A stretch of DNA of 64,000 nucleotides from NCBI RefSeq assembly GCF_011682175.1, contig NZ_WHJG01000006.1:62001-126000 (forward strand), read 5' to 3'. Below, piece after piece: positions 27,383-36,458 of this stretch. The translations under genes were made by a program, and so were the position numbers. The DNA comes from Massilia frigida. GTDB taxonomy: Bacteria > Pseudomonadota > Gammaproteobacteria > Burkholderiales > Burkholderiaceae_D. How positions within the stretch are numbered: position 1 is the first letter of the stretch; each line of letters opens with the position of its first letter. Under the pieces are notes generated by a model, which made no database searches, was not told where the DNA came from, and saw nothing but the letters and a program-made list of their open reading frames with translations.

Positions 27383-28123
27383 ATGCGAGTAGACGGCCTG
27401 AAGTTTTCTATTGCTGCGCACACAGCGTGGGCGCCCGGGCTGGCAACGGCCGAGGCCTGGGCCGGATGGGCGCAGGCACCCGTACCGGCTAGGATAGGTG
27501 AAGGTCCCGATCCGGCCGTGGCTGCGATGCCGGCCATGCTGCGCCGCCGCGCGGGCTTCCTCGGCAAGATGGCGCTGGAAGTGGCTTATCGCTGCCTGGA
27601 TGGCCGCACCGATATTGCGGCCGTGTTCTGTTCGCGCCATGGCGAAGTGTCGCGCGCGGTCGACCTGCTGGGCGAGTTATCCCAGGGCGACCCGATGTCG
27701 CCGACCGGCTTCGGCCTGGCCGTGCATAACGCCAGCGCCGGCCTGTTCTCGATCGCACGCACCGACCGCGCCAATCACATGGCCCTGTCGGCCGGCGCGG
27801 CGACCGTCGAACACGGCGTGGTTGAAGCCTGCGGCCTGCTGGCCGACGGCGCGCCCATGGTCCTGCTGGTGGTGTACGACTGCGCACTGCCGCAGGCCCT
27901 CGCGCATTTCGAGGATTGCGACGAACAGCCGCACGCGTGGGCGTGGCTGATGACCGCGCCCGGTGCGGACGCCATCAGCCTGGCCTGCGCCGCCGCCGAT
28001 GACACGGCGCCGGTGTCGACCCAGCCCGGTGGCCTGGACGTGCTGCGGTTCCAGTTGAGCGGCGCCGCGAGCCTGGTGCGCCAGGCGGGCATGCAGCGCT
28101 GGACCTGGACGCGTGATGTTTGA
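27383..28123 (+). CDS. Beta-ketoacyl synthase-like chain length factor (APE)
   Basis: A 246-aa half-size ketosynthase-like protein of the Ketoacyl-synt_2 type. It has the AVFCSRHGE and GLAVHNASAGLFSIA segments typical of these proteins, but an Asn-Ala-Ser stretch occupies the place where true ketosynthases have the active-site Cys, so it should be non-catalytic. In the E. coli APE system the equivalent (ApeC) pairs with the true ketosynthase ApeO as chain length factor. That catalytic partner is probably the gene at 39965. It is first in the operon and overlaps the next gene by 11 bp. Confidence 0.85.
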   Translation: MRVDGLKFSIAAHTAWAPGLATAEAWAGWAQAPVPARIGEGPDPAVAAMPAMLRRRAGFLGKMALEVAYRCLDGRTDIAAVFCSRHGEVSRAVDLLGELSQGDPMSPTGFGLAVHNASAGLFSIARTDRANHMALSAGAATVEHGVVEACGLLADGAPMVLLVVYDCALPQALAHFEDCDEQPHAWAWLMTAPGADAISLACAAADDTAPVSTQPGGLDVLRFQLSGAASLVRQAGMQRWTWTRDV

Positions 28124-28889
28124 CCGGATCGGCCGCTACTGGCGCGTCCTGGCCACCGGCATCAGTTTTCTCGCCTTCGGTATCGGCGGCCTGCTGCTGC
28201 GCATTGCGGTGTTCCCGCTGCTGCAGGTGGTGGTGTGGGAGCGCGCCGCGCGCGTCACGGTGGCGCGCGCGATCCTGCGCCTGACGTTTCGCGGCTTTGT
28301 GGGCCTGATGCGCGGCCTGGGTGTGCTGCGCTATGAATTCATCGGGCTCGAAAAGCTCGAACGGGGTGGCCTGCTGATTCTCGCGAACCACCCGTCACTG
28401 ATCGATACCGTGTTCCTGATGGCGTTCGTCAAGCGCGCCGACTGCATCGTCAAGAGCCACCTGTGGAATAACCCGTTCACCCGTGGTCCGGTGCGGGCCG
28501 CCGGCTACATCAGTAACGACAGCGGCGAGCAGCTGGTCGAGGCGTGCATCGCCTCCCTGCGCGCCGGGAACAACCTGATTATCTTCCCGGAAGGGACGCG
28601 CACCCCGGCTGGCGGCGCGATCAGCCTGAAACGCGGCGCCGCCAACATCGCCGTGCGCGGCGGGCGCGCCGTGACCCCGGTGCTGATCGACTGCCAGCCG
28701 CCCACGCTGGGCAAGGGCGACAAGTGGTGGCGCGTGCCGGAGCGCTTCGTGCAGTTCCGGCTTGAAGTGAAAGACGACATTGAGGTCGGCGCCTTCCTGG
28801 GCGGCGACATGAGCGAAGTAATGGCGGTGCGTCATTTGACGGACCACCTGCAACAATTTTTTACTGGAGAGTACCAAGGCCATGCTTGA
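28113..28889 (+). CDS. Lysophospholipid acyltransferase family protein (PlsC-like)
   Basis: A 258-aa membrane-associated acyltransferase. An N-terminal hydrophobic segment (about 13-40) is followed by the HxxxxD catalytic motif NHPSLID (His92, Asp97) and the acceptor-binding block FPEGTRTPAGG. In APE clusters such enzymes probably attach the polyene or a fatty acyl group to a glycerol-like lipid anchor; the exact step is inferred. It overlaps the preceding gene by 11 bp and the ACP gene by 8 bp. Confidence 0.88.
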   Translation: MMFDRIGRYWRVLATGISFLAFGIGGLLLRIAVFPLLQVVVWERAARVTVARAILRLTFRGFVGLMRGLGVLRYEFIGLEKLERGGLLILANHPSLIDTVFLMAFVKRADCIVKSHLWNNPFTRGPVRAAGYISNDSGEQLVEACIASLRAGNNLIIFPEGTRTPAGGAISLKRGAANIAVRGGRAVTPVLIDCQPPTLGKGDKWWRVPERFVQFRLEVKDDIEVGAFLGGDMSEVMAVRHLTDHLQQFFTGEYQGHA

Positions 28890-29136
28890 AACAGAAGTGA
28901 AACAACTGATTATCGACGTCCTGCAACTGGAAGATATTAGCGTGGACGATATCGACAGCGCCGCGCCGCTGTTCGTCGAAGGCCTTGGCCTGGACTCGAT
29001 CGATGCGCTCGAACTGGGCGTCGCGCTGCAAAAGCGCTACGGCATCTCGCTGTCGGCCGATTCGGAAGACACCCGCAGCCATTTCGCGTCGGTGCGCGCG
29101 CTGGCGGCTCTGATTGAAACCCACCGCAAAAAGTAA
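28882..29136 (+). CDS. Acyl carrier protein 1 (APE)
   Basis: An 84-aa acidic acyl carrier protein with the phosphopantetheine attachment site GLDSIDALE (Ser39). It carries the growing polyene as a thioester. It is paired with a second ACP 9 bp downstream, the usual arrangement in APE clusters (ApeE/ApeF equivalents). The modifying transferase is not encoded nearby. Confidence 0.92.
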   Translation: MLETEVKQLIIDVLQLEDISVDDIDSAAPLFVEGLGLDSIDALELGVALQKRYGISLSADSEDTRSHFASVRALAALIETHRKK

Positions 29137-29145
29137 GGAGTTTGT

Positions 29146-29418
29146 ATGGTAGACGTAAACAATATGAGCCGTGACGAGCTGCATGCGTGGGTCGTCGATC
29201 TGCTGGCCGACATGTTCGAGCTCGATAAGTCCTCGCTGACGGCGGACTCGAACCTGTACGCCGATCTCGATATCGACAGCATCGACGCGGTCGACCTGGC
29301 GGTCAAGCTCAAGCAGCTGACCGGCAAGCGCCTGCAGCCGGAAGTGTTCAAGACCATCCGCACCATCGGTGACGTGGTCAATGCGCTCGACGATCTGGTC
29401 GAGGAGCAGGCGTTATAA
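29146..29418 (+). CDS. Acyl carrier protein 2 (APE)
   Basis: A 90-aa acyl carrier protein with attachment site DIDSIDAVDL (Ser45). AAGGAG lies close before the ATG. The presence of two different ACPs suggests division of labour, for example one for starter loading and one for elongation; that is inference from other APE systems. Confidence 0.92.
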   Translation: MVDVNNMSRDELHAWVVDLLADMFELDKSSLTADSNLYADLDIDSIDAVDLAVKLKQLTGKRLQPEVFKTIRTIGDVVNALDDLVEEQAL

Positions 29419-29420
29419 GC

Positions 29421-29981
29421 ATGCGCCGGTTGGCCGCGCCGTTGGCGGTGATCTCGGTCGTGCTCACGCTGTCTTATCCGCTGGCCGTCTGGTACGGACA
29501 GGGCAGGGTGGAGCCGCGCTCGCTGGCGCTGCTGCTGCTGCTCGCCGCCCTGGCGCGCCTGCCGGCCTTGAAGGCCAGCGTGGCCGCGCGCTGGTCGGTT
29601 GCCGGCGCCCTGGTGCTGGCTGCCGTGGCGGTGATGGGCAACGCCATGCTGCCGTTGAAGCTGTACCCGGTTTTGGTCAGTGCCGGCTTGCTGGCGGCTT
29701 TTGGGTATACGCTCACCACGCCGGTGTCGATGGTCGAACGCTTTGCGCGCATGCGCGAGCCGGACCTGCCGCCCGCGGCGGTGGCGTACACGCGCACGGT
29801 CACCAAGGTGTGGTGCGGGTTTTTCGTGGTGAACGGCGCGATTGCGCTGGGCACCGCGCTGTGGGCATCGCAAGAGGTCTGGTCGCTGTACAACGGCGTG
29901 ATTTCGTACGGTCTGATGGGCCTGCTGTTCGCCGCTGAATTTTTGGTACGTCTGCGCTTTAAGCGATTGCATCATGGTTGA
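29421..29981 (+). CDS. APE cluster integral membrane protein (COG4648-like)
   Basis: A 186-aa inner-membrane protein with about five hydrophobic segments (for example 9-27, 34-50 and 60-90) and a basic C-terminus. It resembles the uncharacterised membrane protein regularly found next to the ACPs and AMP-ligase in APE clusters. No catalytic motif is visible. It overlaps the AMP-ligase gene by 8 bp. Confidence 0.75.
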   Translation: MRRLAAPLAVISVVLTLSYPLAVWYGQGRVEPRSLALLLLLAALARLPALKASVAARWSVAGALVLAAVAVMGNAMLPLKLYPVLVSAGLLAAFGYTLTTPVSMVERFARMREPDLPPAAVAYTRTVTKVWCGFFVVNGAIALGTALWASQEVWSLYNGVISYGLMGLLFAAEFLVRLRFKRLHHG

Positions 29982-31707
29982 TCTGTTTTCCGTTCTGGGC
30001 GCGCGCGATGGCGCCGCCATCGCCGGCTGGCGCGAGGCCGCTTCCGTCCGCACGCCGGTCACCATCGGCGCGCTGCGCGCGCGCGTGGGAGCATGGCGCG
30101 CGCTGGCCGTGCGTACGCCCGGCGCCAATGCCGCCCTGTACCTCGAGGACAGCCTCGAATTCGCCGCTGCGCTGCTGGGCGCCTGGCAGGCCGGCAAAAC
30201 CGTCTGGCTCACCGCCGACACGCTCGACGCCAGCTGCATCGCGCTGGCGCGCTCGGTCGACTGTTTCCTGGGCGAGTTCCCGGCGCGCTGGACCCCGCTG
30301 CAGCCGGCGAGCGACGACGCCTGCGCGCTGCCATGGAGCGGGCCTGACGGCGCCTTCCCCGCGCTGGTGGTGCACACCTCCGGCAGCACCGGTGCGCCGC
30401 AGGCGATCCCGAAACAACTCTCGCAGCTCACCAGCGAAGTGGCCACGCTCGAGGCCCTGTTCGGCCCCGCCATCGGCGAGGCCGAGATCTTCTCGACCGT
30501 CTCGCACCAGCATATCTACGGCTTGCTGTTCAAGGTCTTGTGGCCGCTGGCCGCCGGCCGCGCGATCCACGCCGCCAGCCTGGCCTATCCCGAGCAGTTG
30601 GCGCAGATGCTCGGACAGCGCCCGTGCGTGCTGGTCGCCAGCCCGGCCCACCTGAAACGCTTGCCGGCTCACCTGGACTGGAGCGCGGCGGCGGCTTGCC
30701 TGCGCGTCGTGTTTTCGTCCGGCGGCCCGCTCGCACCCGAGGCATCGGTGGCGGCCGCCCATCTGCTCGGCCAGGTCCCGACCGAAATCTACGGCAGCTC
30801 CGAAACCGGTGGCGTGGCCTGGCGCCGCCACCATCCCGGTTCGCCCGGTGCGTGGGAAGCGCTGCCCGGCGTCGCCTGGCGCATCGCGCCCGACAGCGGC
30901 CGCCTCGAAGTGCGCTCCAGCCACCTGGGCGACGACGACTGGCTGGCCCTGGAAGACCGCGTCAATCCGGCGCCGGACGGACGCTTCCTGCTGCTCGGGC
31001 GCGGCGACCGCCTGGTCAAGATCGAAGAAAAACGTATCTCGCTCGACGCCATCGAAGCGGCCCTGGTCGCGTCCGGCCTGGCCAGCGAAGCGCGCGTGAT
31101 CGTCTGCCCCGAGCGGGCCGGCGAGCGCCAGGTGCTGGCCGGATTCGTGATTCCGTCCGCCAGCGGGCGCGCGCTGCTCGACGCCGAGGGCAAGCAGTCG
31201 CTCAACGCGTTGCTGCGCGCCCACCTGGGGCGCGTGGTGGAAGCGGTCGCGCTGCCGCGCCGCTGGCGCTACCTCGATCAATTTCCGCTCAACGCCCAGG
31301 GCAAGACCACCCACGCGCAGCTGCTTGCCCTGCTCGGCGTGGGCGACGCCCGTCCGCGCGTGCCGCAGGTACGCCTGCTGGAGCAGGACGCGCAGCGCGC
31401 CTTGCTCGAAATGGTGGTGCCATCGACCCTGTTCTACTTCGACGGCCACTTCACGCAAGCGGCCGTGCTGCCGGGCGTGGTGCAGGTCGACTGGGCGATT
31501 CGCTACGCTCGCCTGCACTTTGCGATGGCACCGGCGTTTCGCGCCATCCACGCGCTCAAGTTCCAGCAGGTGGTCAGGCCCGACACCCCGTTCCAGCTGG
31601 AGCTCAAGTACGACCGCGCCGACGACGGCACCAGCGGCACCCTGCATTTCCGTTATTTCTCCGACGCCGGGCAACACGCCGGCGGCCGCATCCTGTTTGG
31701 TCCTTAA
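29974..31707 (+). CDS. AMP-dependent acyl ligase fused to hotdog dehydratase
   Basis: A 577-aa two-domain protein. Residues about 1-455 are an ANL-superfamily ligase with the ATP loop HTSGSTG (134-140), YGSSETGG in the core and a C-terminal hinge around RGDRLVKIEEKRIS. It should activate the aryl acid starter and load it on ACP. Residues about 465-577 form a FabA/FabZ-like hotdog domain with YFDGHFTQAAVLPGV, catalytic His492. In E. coli, as I recall it, these are separate proteins (ApeH and ApeI). Fusion would couple starter activation to an elongation-cycle dehydratase, or simply enforce stoichiometry. Confidence 0.85.
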   Translation: MVDLFSVLGARDGAAIAGWREAASVRTPVTIGALRARVGAWRALAVRTPGANAALYLEDSLEFAAALLGAWQAGKTVWLTADTLDASCIALARSVDCFLGEFPARWTPLQPASDDACALPWSGPDGAFPALVVHTSGSTGAPQAIPKQLSQLTSEVATLEALFGPAIGEAEIFSTVSHQHIYGLLFKVLWPLAAGRAIHAASLAYPEQLAQMLGQRPCVLVASPAHLKRLPAHLDWSAAAACLRVVFSSGGPLAPEASVAAAHLLGQVPTEIYGSSETGGVAWRRHHPGSPGAWEALPGVAWRIAPDSGRLEVRSSHLGDDDWLALEDRVNPAPDGRFLLLGRGDRLVKIEEKRISLDAIEAALVASGLASEARVIVCPERAGERQVLAGFVIPSASGRALLDAEGKQSLNALLRAHLGRVVEAVALPRRWRYLDQFPLNAQGKTTHAQLLALLGVGDARPRVPQVRLLEQDAQRALLEMVVPSTLFYFDGHFTQAAVLPGVVQVDWAIRYARLHFAMAPAFRAIHALKFQQVVRPDTPFQLELKYDRADDGTSGTLHFRYFSDAGQHAGGRILFGP

Positions 31708-31720
31708 CCTAAAGCGTCGC

Positions 31721-32797
31721 ATGTTAGATAAAAAATTCTCCCCTGATCGCCAGACTGCCTTTGAAGCCCGTTTTGAAGCGCAGAAAATCGCCTTCGGCCC
31801 GGTTGTATTCCAGTGCGTGCGCTACGCGTGGAAGCGCGGCATGCTGCAAACCCTGGCCGACGCCGGCGAAACGGGACTGTCCATCGCCGAACTGGCGGGC
31901 ACCGGCCGCTGGACCGAGTACGCGCTCAAAGTCGTGCTGGAGACCTGCCTGTCGGCCGGCGTGGTGTTCGTGCACGATGGCCGCTATGCGCTCGACAAGG
32001 CTGGTTTTTGCGTCCTCACCGACAGCATCACCCAGATCAACATCGACTTCAACCACGACGTCTGCTACCAGGGCTTGTTCAAGCTGGACGAGTCGCTCGA
32101 CGCCGAAAAGCCGATCGGCCTGAAAGCGCTGGGCGAGTGGCCTACCCTGTACCAGGGCCTGTCGGAACTGTCGGAGCCGGCCAAGACCAGCTGGTTCGCG
32201 TTCGACCACTATTATTCGGACACTTCCTTCCCCTCGATCATGCCGGACGTGTTCGCGACCGCGCCGCGCAAGGTGATGGACGTGGGTGCCAATACCGGCA
32301 AATTCAGCTGCGTTGCGCTGGACTACAACGCCGACGTCGAGCTGCACCTGGTCGACCTGCCGCGCCAGCTGTCGGTCGCCGCGACCTCGCTGGAGACGGC
32401 CGGCGTGCGCGAACGCGCGCATCTGCACCCGACCGACCTGCTCGACCCGGCCGTGGCGCTGCCGTCGGGGATGGACGTGATCTGGATGAGTCAATTCCTG
32501 AGCTGCTTCTCGGAGCCGGCCATTGCCACCATCCTGCAACGCGCGGCCGCCGCACTGGCACCGCAGGGCCAGCTGCTGGTGATGGACACCTTCTGGGACC
32601 GCCAGCGCTACGACATCGCTTCCTACTGCCTGATCAACACCTCGCCGTATTTCACGGCCATGGCCAGCGGGAACAGCAAGATCTACGAAAGCGGCGACTA
32701 CGTGCGCCTGGCCGAAGCGGCCGGCCTCAAACTGCTCACCGCGCGCGACGGCATCGGCTATTGCCACTCGCTGCTGCGCTTTGGCCGGGCGGCGTAA
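31721..32797 (+). CDS. SAM-dependent O-methyltransferase
   Basis: A 358-aa methyltransferase of the plant-like O-methyltransferase group: an N-terminal winged-helix dimerisation domain (about 30-110), then the SAM-binding motif VMDVGANTGKFSC and a later IWMSQFLSCFSE segment. It probably methylates the aryl ring or its hydroxyl, as in E. coli-type APEs. The start ATG at 31721 is the first codon after the ligase stop; the open frame extends upstream only as shadow. Confidence 0.85.
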   Translation: MLDKKFSPDRQTAFEARFEAQKIAFGPVVFQCVRYAWKRGMLQTLADAGETGLSIAELAGTGRWTEYALKVVLETCLSAGVVFVHDGRYALDKAGFCVLTDSITQINIDFNHDVCYQGLFKLDESLDAEKPIGLKALGEWPTLYQGLSELSEPAKTSWFAFDHYYSDTSFPSIMPDVFATAPRKVMDVGANTGKFSCVALDYNADVELHLVDLPRQLSVAATSLETAGVRERAHLHPTDLLDPAVALPSGMDVIWMSQFLSCFSEPAIATILQRAAAALAPQGQLLVMDTFWDRQRYDIASYCLINTSPYFTAMASGNSKIYESGDYVRLAEAAGLKLLTARDGIGYCHSLLRFGRAA

Positions 32798-32800
32798 ATC

Positions 32801-33544
32801 ATGTTCAAGCCTTGCGTGATGATCCCCGTGTACGACCACGAACACGCCATCGGCGCCGTGGTCGACGCGGTGCTCGCTCACGGCCTGCCGTGCATCCTGG
32901 TCGATGACGGCAGCAAGCCGTCGTGCGCGCGCGTGCTCGACCAGCTGGCGGCGGCGCATCCCGGCACGGTCGTGCTGGTGCGCCACGCCGTCAACCAGGG
33001 CAAGGGCGCGGCCGTGCTGACCGGCTTTCGCAGCGCCGCGCAGGCCGGCTACACGCACCTGCTGCAGGTCGACGCCGATGGCCAGCACAACACCGGCGAC
33101 ATTCCGCGCTTCGTGGCGCTCGCGCGCCTGCATCCGCACGCCGTCATCGCCGGCTGCCCGGTGTACGACCAGTCGGTACCGAAGCTGCGCCTGTACGCGC
33201 GCTACCTGACCCACGTCTGGATCTGGATTAACACCTTGTCGTTCGCGATCCGCGATTCGATGTGCGGCTTCCGCATGTATCCGGTGGCGCCGGTGGTATC
33301 GCTGGCGTCGCGCTGCTCGCTGGGCAAGCGCATGAACTTCGACTCCGAAGTCCTGGTGCGCCTGTTCTGGGACGAAGTGCAGGTGGTGAACCTGCCCACG
33401 CGCGTGACCTACCCGAGCGACGGCGTGTCGCACTTCATGGCCTTTCGCGACAACGTGCTCATTTCGCGCATGCATACGGTGCTGTTCTTCGGCATGCTGA
33501 TCCGCCTGCCCAAGCTGCTGGCGCGCAAATGGCGGACCGCGTGA
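32801..33544 (+). CDS. Glycosyltransferase family 2
   Basis: A 247-aa GT-A fold glycosyltransferase, cytosolic face. Motifs are VMIPVYDHEHAIGAVV, the nucleotide-binding DDGS and the metal-binding DADGQH. It presumably builds the sugar or glycerol-like headgroup to which the polyene is attached. It overlaps the next acyltransferase gene by 16 bp, a strong sign of coupling; in some APE clusters the two activities are on one polypeptide (recollection, not checked). Confidence 0.85.
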   Translation: MFKPCVMIPVYDHEHAIGAVVDAVLAHGLPCILVDDGSKPSCARVLDQLAAAHPGTVVLVRHAVNQGKGAAVLTGFRSAAQAGYTHLLQVDADGQHNTGDIPRFVALARLHPHAVIAGCPVYDQSVPKLRLYARYLTHVWIWINTLSFAIRDSMCGFRMYPVAPVVSLASRCSLGKRMNFDSEVLVRLFWDEVQVVNLPTRVTYPSDGVSHFMAFRDNVLISRMHTVLFFGMLIRLPKLLARKWRTA

Positions 33545-34488
33545 CAAAGCTGCACGCCAGCCACTGGGCCGCGATCTCGGAATCGAGCTTCGTGGGCGGC
33601 ATGCGCCTGCTGTTCTGGGTGTGCCGCGTGTTCGGCCGCTGGCCGTTCCGGGTGGTGCTCTATCCCGTGCTGGCCTGGTACGTGCTGACCAAGCCGGCCG
33701 CGCGGCGCGCCTCGACGGATTATCTCGACCGCGTGCGCGCTTTCGCGCCGGTGCCAGGCGGCTGGTATGGCGTGCTGCGCCACTTCGGCAGCTTTGCCGA
33801 AACCATTCTCGACAAGATGCTGCTGTGGGGCGGCCTGTTCGACAAGAACCTGGTCAGCCACCACGGCATGGAACCGTTGCGGCGCATGCTGGACGAAAAG
33901 CGCGGCGCGGTGCTGGTCTGCACGCACCTGGGCAACGCCGACTTGTGCCGCGTGCTGTCGAACGACGTGCCGGGCCTGACCCTGACGGTGCTGGTGCACA
34001 CGCGCCACGCGCAGGCGTTCAATAATATGCTTGCCTCGCTCGACCCGCGCAGCCAGACCAACCTGCTGCAGGTGACGGAGATGAATCCGGCCACCGCGAT
34101 GATGCTGTCGGAGCGGGTAGGGCGGGGCGAGTTCGTCGTCATCGCCGGCGACCGCGTGCCGGTCTCGCCCGACCCGCGCGTGGCGCTGGCGCCGTACCTG
34201 GGCGTCGATGCACCGTTTCCGGTCGGGCCGTACGTGCTGGCCTCGATCCTGCAATGCCCGCTCTACATGATGTTCTCGACCCGCGTCGGACGCGGCTACG
34301 AAGTGCACTTCGAACTGCTGCGCGAATCGGTGCGCCTGCCGCGCAAGGGCCGCGACGAGGTACTGGCCCAGGTGGCCGGCGACTTCGCGGCGCGCCTGCA
34401 GCATCACTGCATCCGCTCGCCGCTCGAGTGGTTCAACTTTTACGATTTCTGGCACTTACCCCATTTGGACAAGAATGATGCACCCTGA
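33529..34488 (+). CDS. LpxL/HtrB-like acyltransferase (APE)
   Basis: A 319-aa membrane-bound acyltransferase of the lipid A lauroyl/myristoyl type. An N-terminal hydrophobic region (about 20-50) precedes the catalytic HxxxxD as HLGNADL and the conserved VVIAGDRVPVS. The start is ATG 33529 (overlapping the GT by 16 bp) or GTG 33541. It likely transfers an acyl chain to the APE headgroup. It is distinct from the PlsC-like enzyme earlier in the operon. Confidence 0.82.
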   Translation: MADRVTKLHASHWAAISESSFVGGMRLLFWVCRVFGRWPFRVVLYPVLAWYVLTKPAARRASTDYLDRVRAFAPVPGGWYGVLRHFGSFAETILDKMLLWGGLFDKNLVSHHGMEPLRRMLDEKRGAVLVCTHLGNADLCRVLSNDVPGLTLTVLVHTRHAQAFNNMLASLDPRSQTNLLQVTEMNPATAMMLSERVGRGEFVVIAGDRVPVSPDPRVALAPYLGVDAPFPVGPYVLASILQCPLYMMFSTRVGRGYEVHFELLRESVRLPRKGRDEVLAQVAGDFAARLQHHCIRSPLEWFNFYDFWHLPHLDKNDAP

Positions 34489-36031
34489 CCTCTCCACTAC
34501 CCGCCGCGCCGTCCAATTCGACCGCGAACGGCTGACGATCGAAGATATCGTCGATATCGCGCGCGGCACCGCCAGCGCGGTGCTCTCGCCCGACCCGGTG
34601 TTTCGCGCGGCGATCGCGCGCGGCGCCGATTTCCTCGACCGCCTGCTGCGCGAGGACGGCACCATCTACGGCGTCACCACCGGTTACGGCGACTCGTGCA
34701 CGGTGTCGATTCCGCCCGACCTGGTGGCCGAACTGCCGCATCACTTGTATACCTATCACGGCTGCGGCCTGGGCGAGTACCTCACGCCCGCGCAAACGCG
34801 CGCAGTGATGGCCACCCGCCTGGCGTCGCTGTCCAAGGGCTTTTCGGGCGTGAGCGTCGAGCTGCTGGAACAGATCGCGCGCCTGCTCGACGCCGGCCTG
34901 TTGCCGCTGATCCCGAGCGAAGGCTCGGTCGGCGCCAGCGGCGACCTGACCCCGTTGTCCTACCTGGCGGCGGTGCTGTGCGGCGAGCGCGAAGTCTGGC
35001 GCGACGGCGTGCAGATGCCGGCCGCCCAGGCCTTGAAGGAAGCCGGCATCACGCCGCTGCGCCTGCGCCCGAAAGAAGGGCTGGCGATCATGAACGGCAC
35101 CGCCGTCATGACCGCGCTGGCCTGCCTGGCCTACGACCGCGCCGAATACCTGACGCGCATGTGCACCCGCATCGCCGCCATGGCCTCGTTCGCACTGGAC
35201 GGCAACGCCCACCACTTCGACGAAACCCTGTTCTCGGTCAAGCCGCACGCCGGCATGCAGGGGGTGGCCGCGTGGCTGCGCGAAGACCTGCATGTGGGCC
35301 AGGCCGAACGCAACGGCAAGCGCCTGCAGGACCGCTATTCGATCCGCTGCGCGCCGCACGTCATCGGCGTGCTGGCCGACGCGCTGCCGTTCTTCCGCCA
35401 GTCGATCGAAAATGAACTCAATAGCGCCAACGACAATCCGATCATCGACGCCGAAGGCGAGCGCGTGCTGCACGGCGGGCACTTCTATGGCGGGCATATC
35501 GCCTTCGCCATGGACGGCATGAAAAACGCGGTGGCCAACCTGGCCGACCTGCTGGACCGCCAGATGGCGCTCTTGGTCGACAGCCGCTACAACCACGGCC
35601 TGCCTGCCAATCTGTCGGGCGCCGAAGGGCCGCGCGCGGCCATCAACCATGGCCTGAAAGCCTTGCAGATCAGTTCCTCGGCGTGGACCGCCGAAGCGCT
35701 GAAACTGACCATGCCGGCCTCGGTGTTTTCGCGTTCGACCGAGTGCCACAACCAGGACAAGGTCAGCATGGGCACCATCGCCGCGCGCGACTGCCTGCGC
35801 GTTCTCGAACTGACCGAGCAGGTTGTCGCCGCCCTCCTGATCACCGTGCGCCAGGGCGTGTGGCTGCGCCTGCGCGTCAATCCGGAAAACCCGGCGCCGC
35901 AAGCGCTGGCCGACATGATGGAAAAACTCGGCGAAGACGTGGCGCCGGTGGCCGAAGACCGCCGCCTGGAGCCCGAACTGCGCGTGCTGATTTCGCGCCT
36001 GCGCGAGCAGGCATGGACCCTGTATGCGTAG
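34475..36031 (+). CDS. Histidine/aromatic amino acid ammonia-lyase
   Basis: A 518-aa MIO-dependent ammonia-lyase. The prosthetic group forms from Ala154-Ser155-Gly156 in GSVGASGDLTP, and TTGYGDS plus the conserved NDNPIID are present. In APE clusters this enzyme supplies cinnamate or coumarate-type starter by deaminating phenylalanine or tyrosine. The selectivity-loop region reads YTYHGCGLG, which differs from the SH of typical histidine lyases, so an aromatic substrate is likely but unproven. Its start overlaps the acyltransferase stop by 14 bp. Confidence 0.88.
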   Translation: MMHPDLSTTRRAVQFDRERLTIEDIVDIARGTASAVLSPDPVFRAAIARGADFLDRLLREDGTIYGVTTGYGDSCTVSIPPDLVAELPHHLYTYHGCGLGEYLTPAQTRAVMATRLASLSKGFSGVSVELLEQIARLLDAGLLPLIPSEGSVGASGDLTPLSYLAAVLCGEREVWRDGVQMPAAQALKEAGITPLRLRPKEGLAIMNGTAVMTALACLAYDRAEYLTRMCTRIAAMASFALDGNAHHFDETLFSVKPHAGMQGVAAWLREDLHVGQAERNGKRLQDRYSIRCAPHVIGVLADALPFFRQSIENELNSANDNPIIDAEGERVLHGGHFYGGHIAFAMDGMKNAVANLADLLDRQMALLVDSRYNHGLPANLSGAEGPRAAINHGLKALQISSSAWTAEALKLTMPASVFSRSTECHNQDKVSMGTIAARDCLRVLELTEQVVAALLITVRQGVWLRLRVNPENPAPQALADMMEKLGEDVAPVAEDRRLEPELRVLISRLREQAWTLYA

Positions 36032-36458
36032 GGGAGCGCCAGCAAGCCGCTGGTTTTCCGAAACAGAGATGCTGGTCCAGTTCTTCGACCTGGACCCGAT
36101 GCAGATCGTCTGGCACGGCAACTACGTCAAATACCTCGAAGTGGCGCGCTGCGCGCTGCTCGACAAGATCGACTACAACTACGTGCAGATGAAGGCGTCC
36201 GGCTTCGCCTGGCCGGTGATCGACATGAACCTGCGCTATATCGGACCGGCCGTGTTCGGCCAGCGCCTGATCCTGCGCGCCGAAATCGTCGAATATGAAA
36301 ACCGCCTGAAGATCGATTACCTGATCAGCGACGCCGCCAGCGGCAAGCGCCTCAATCGCGCCAGCACCACGCAGGTGGCGGTCGATATCGCCAGCGGCGA
36401 GATGTGCTTCATGTCGCCGCCGGTGCTGTTTGAAAAATTAGGAGTGTCCCCCGCATGA
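36024..36458 (+). CDS. 4HBT-family acyl-CoA/ACP thioesterase
   Basis: A 144-aa hotdog thioesterase with the YbgC/4HBT signature FDLDPMQIVWHGNYVKYLE, in which the Asp of DPMQ is the usual catalytic residue. It could release the finished polyene from ACP or proofread misloaded ACPs. ATG 36024 overlaps the lyase stop by 8 bp; ATG 36069 is a shorter alternative. It overlaps the LolA-like gene by 4 bp. Confidence 0.88.
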   Translation: MRRGAPASRWFSETEMLVQFFDLDPMQIVWHGNYVKYLEVARCALLDKIDYNYVQMKASGFAWPVIDMNLRYIGPAVFGQRLILRAEIVEYENRLKIDYLISDAASGKRLNRASTTQVAVDIASGEMCFMSPPVLFEKLGVSPA

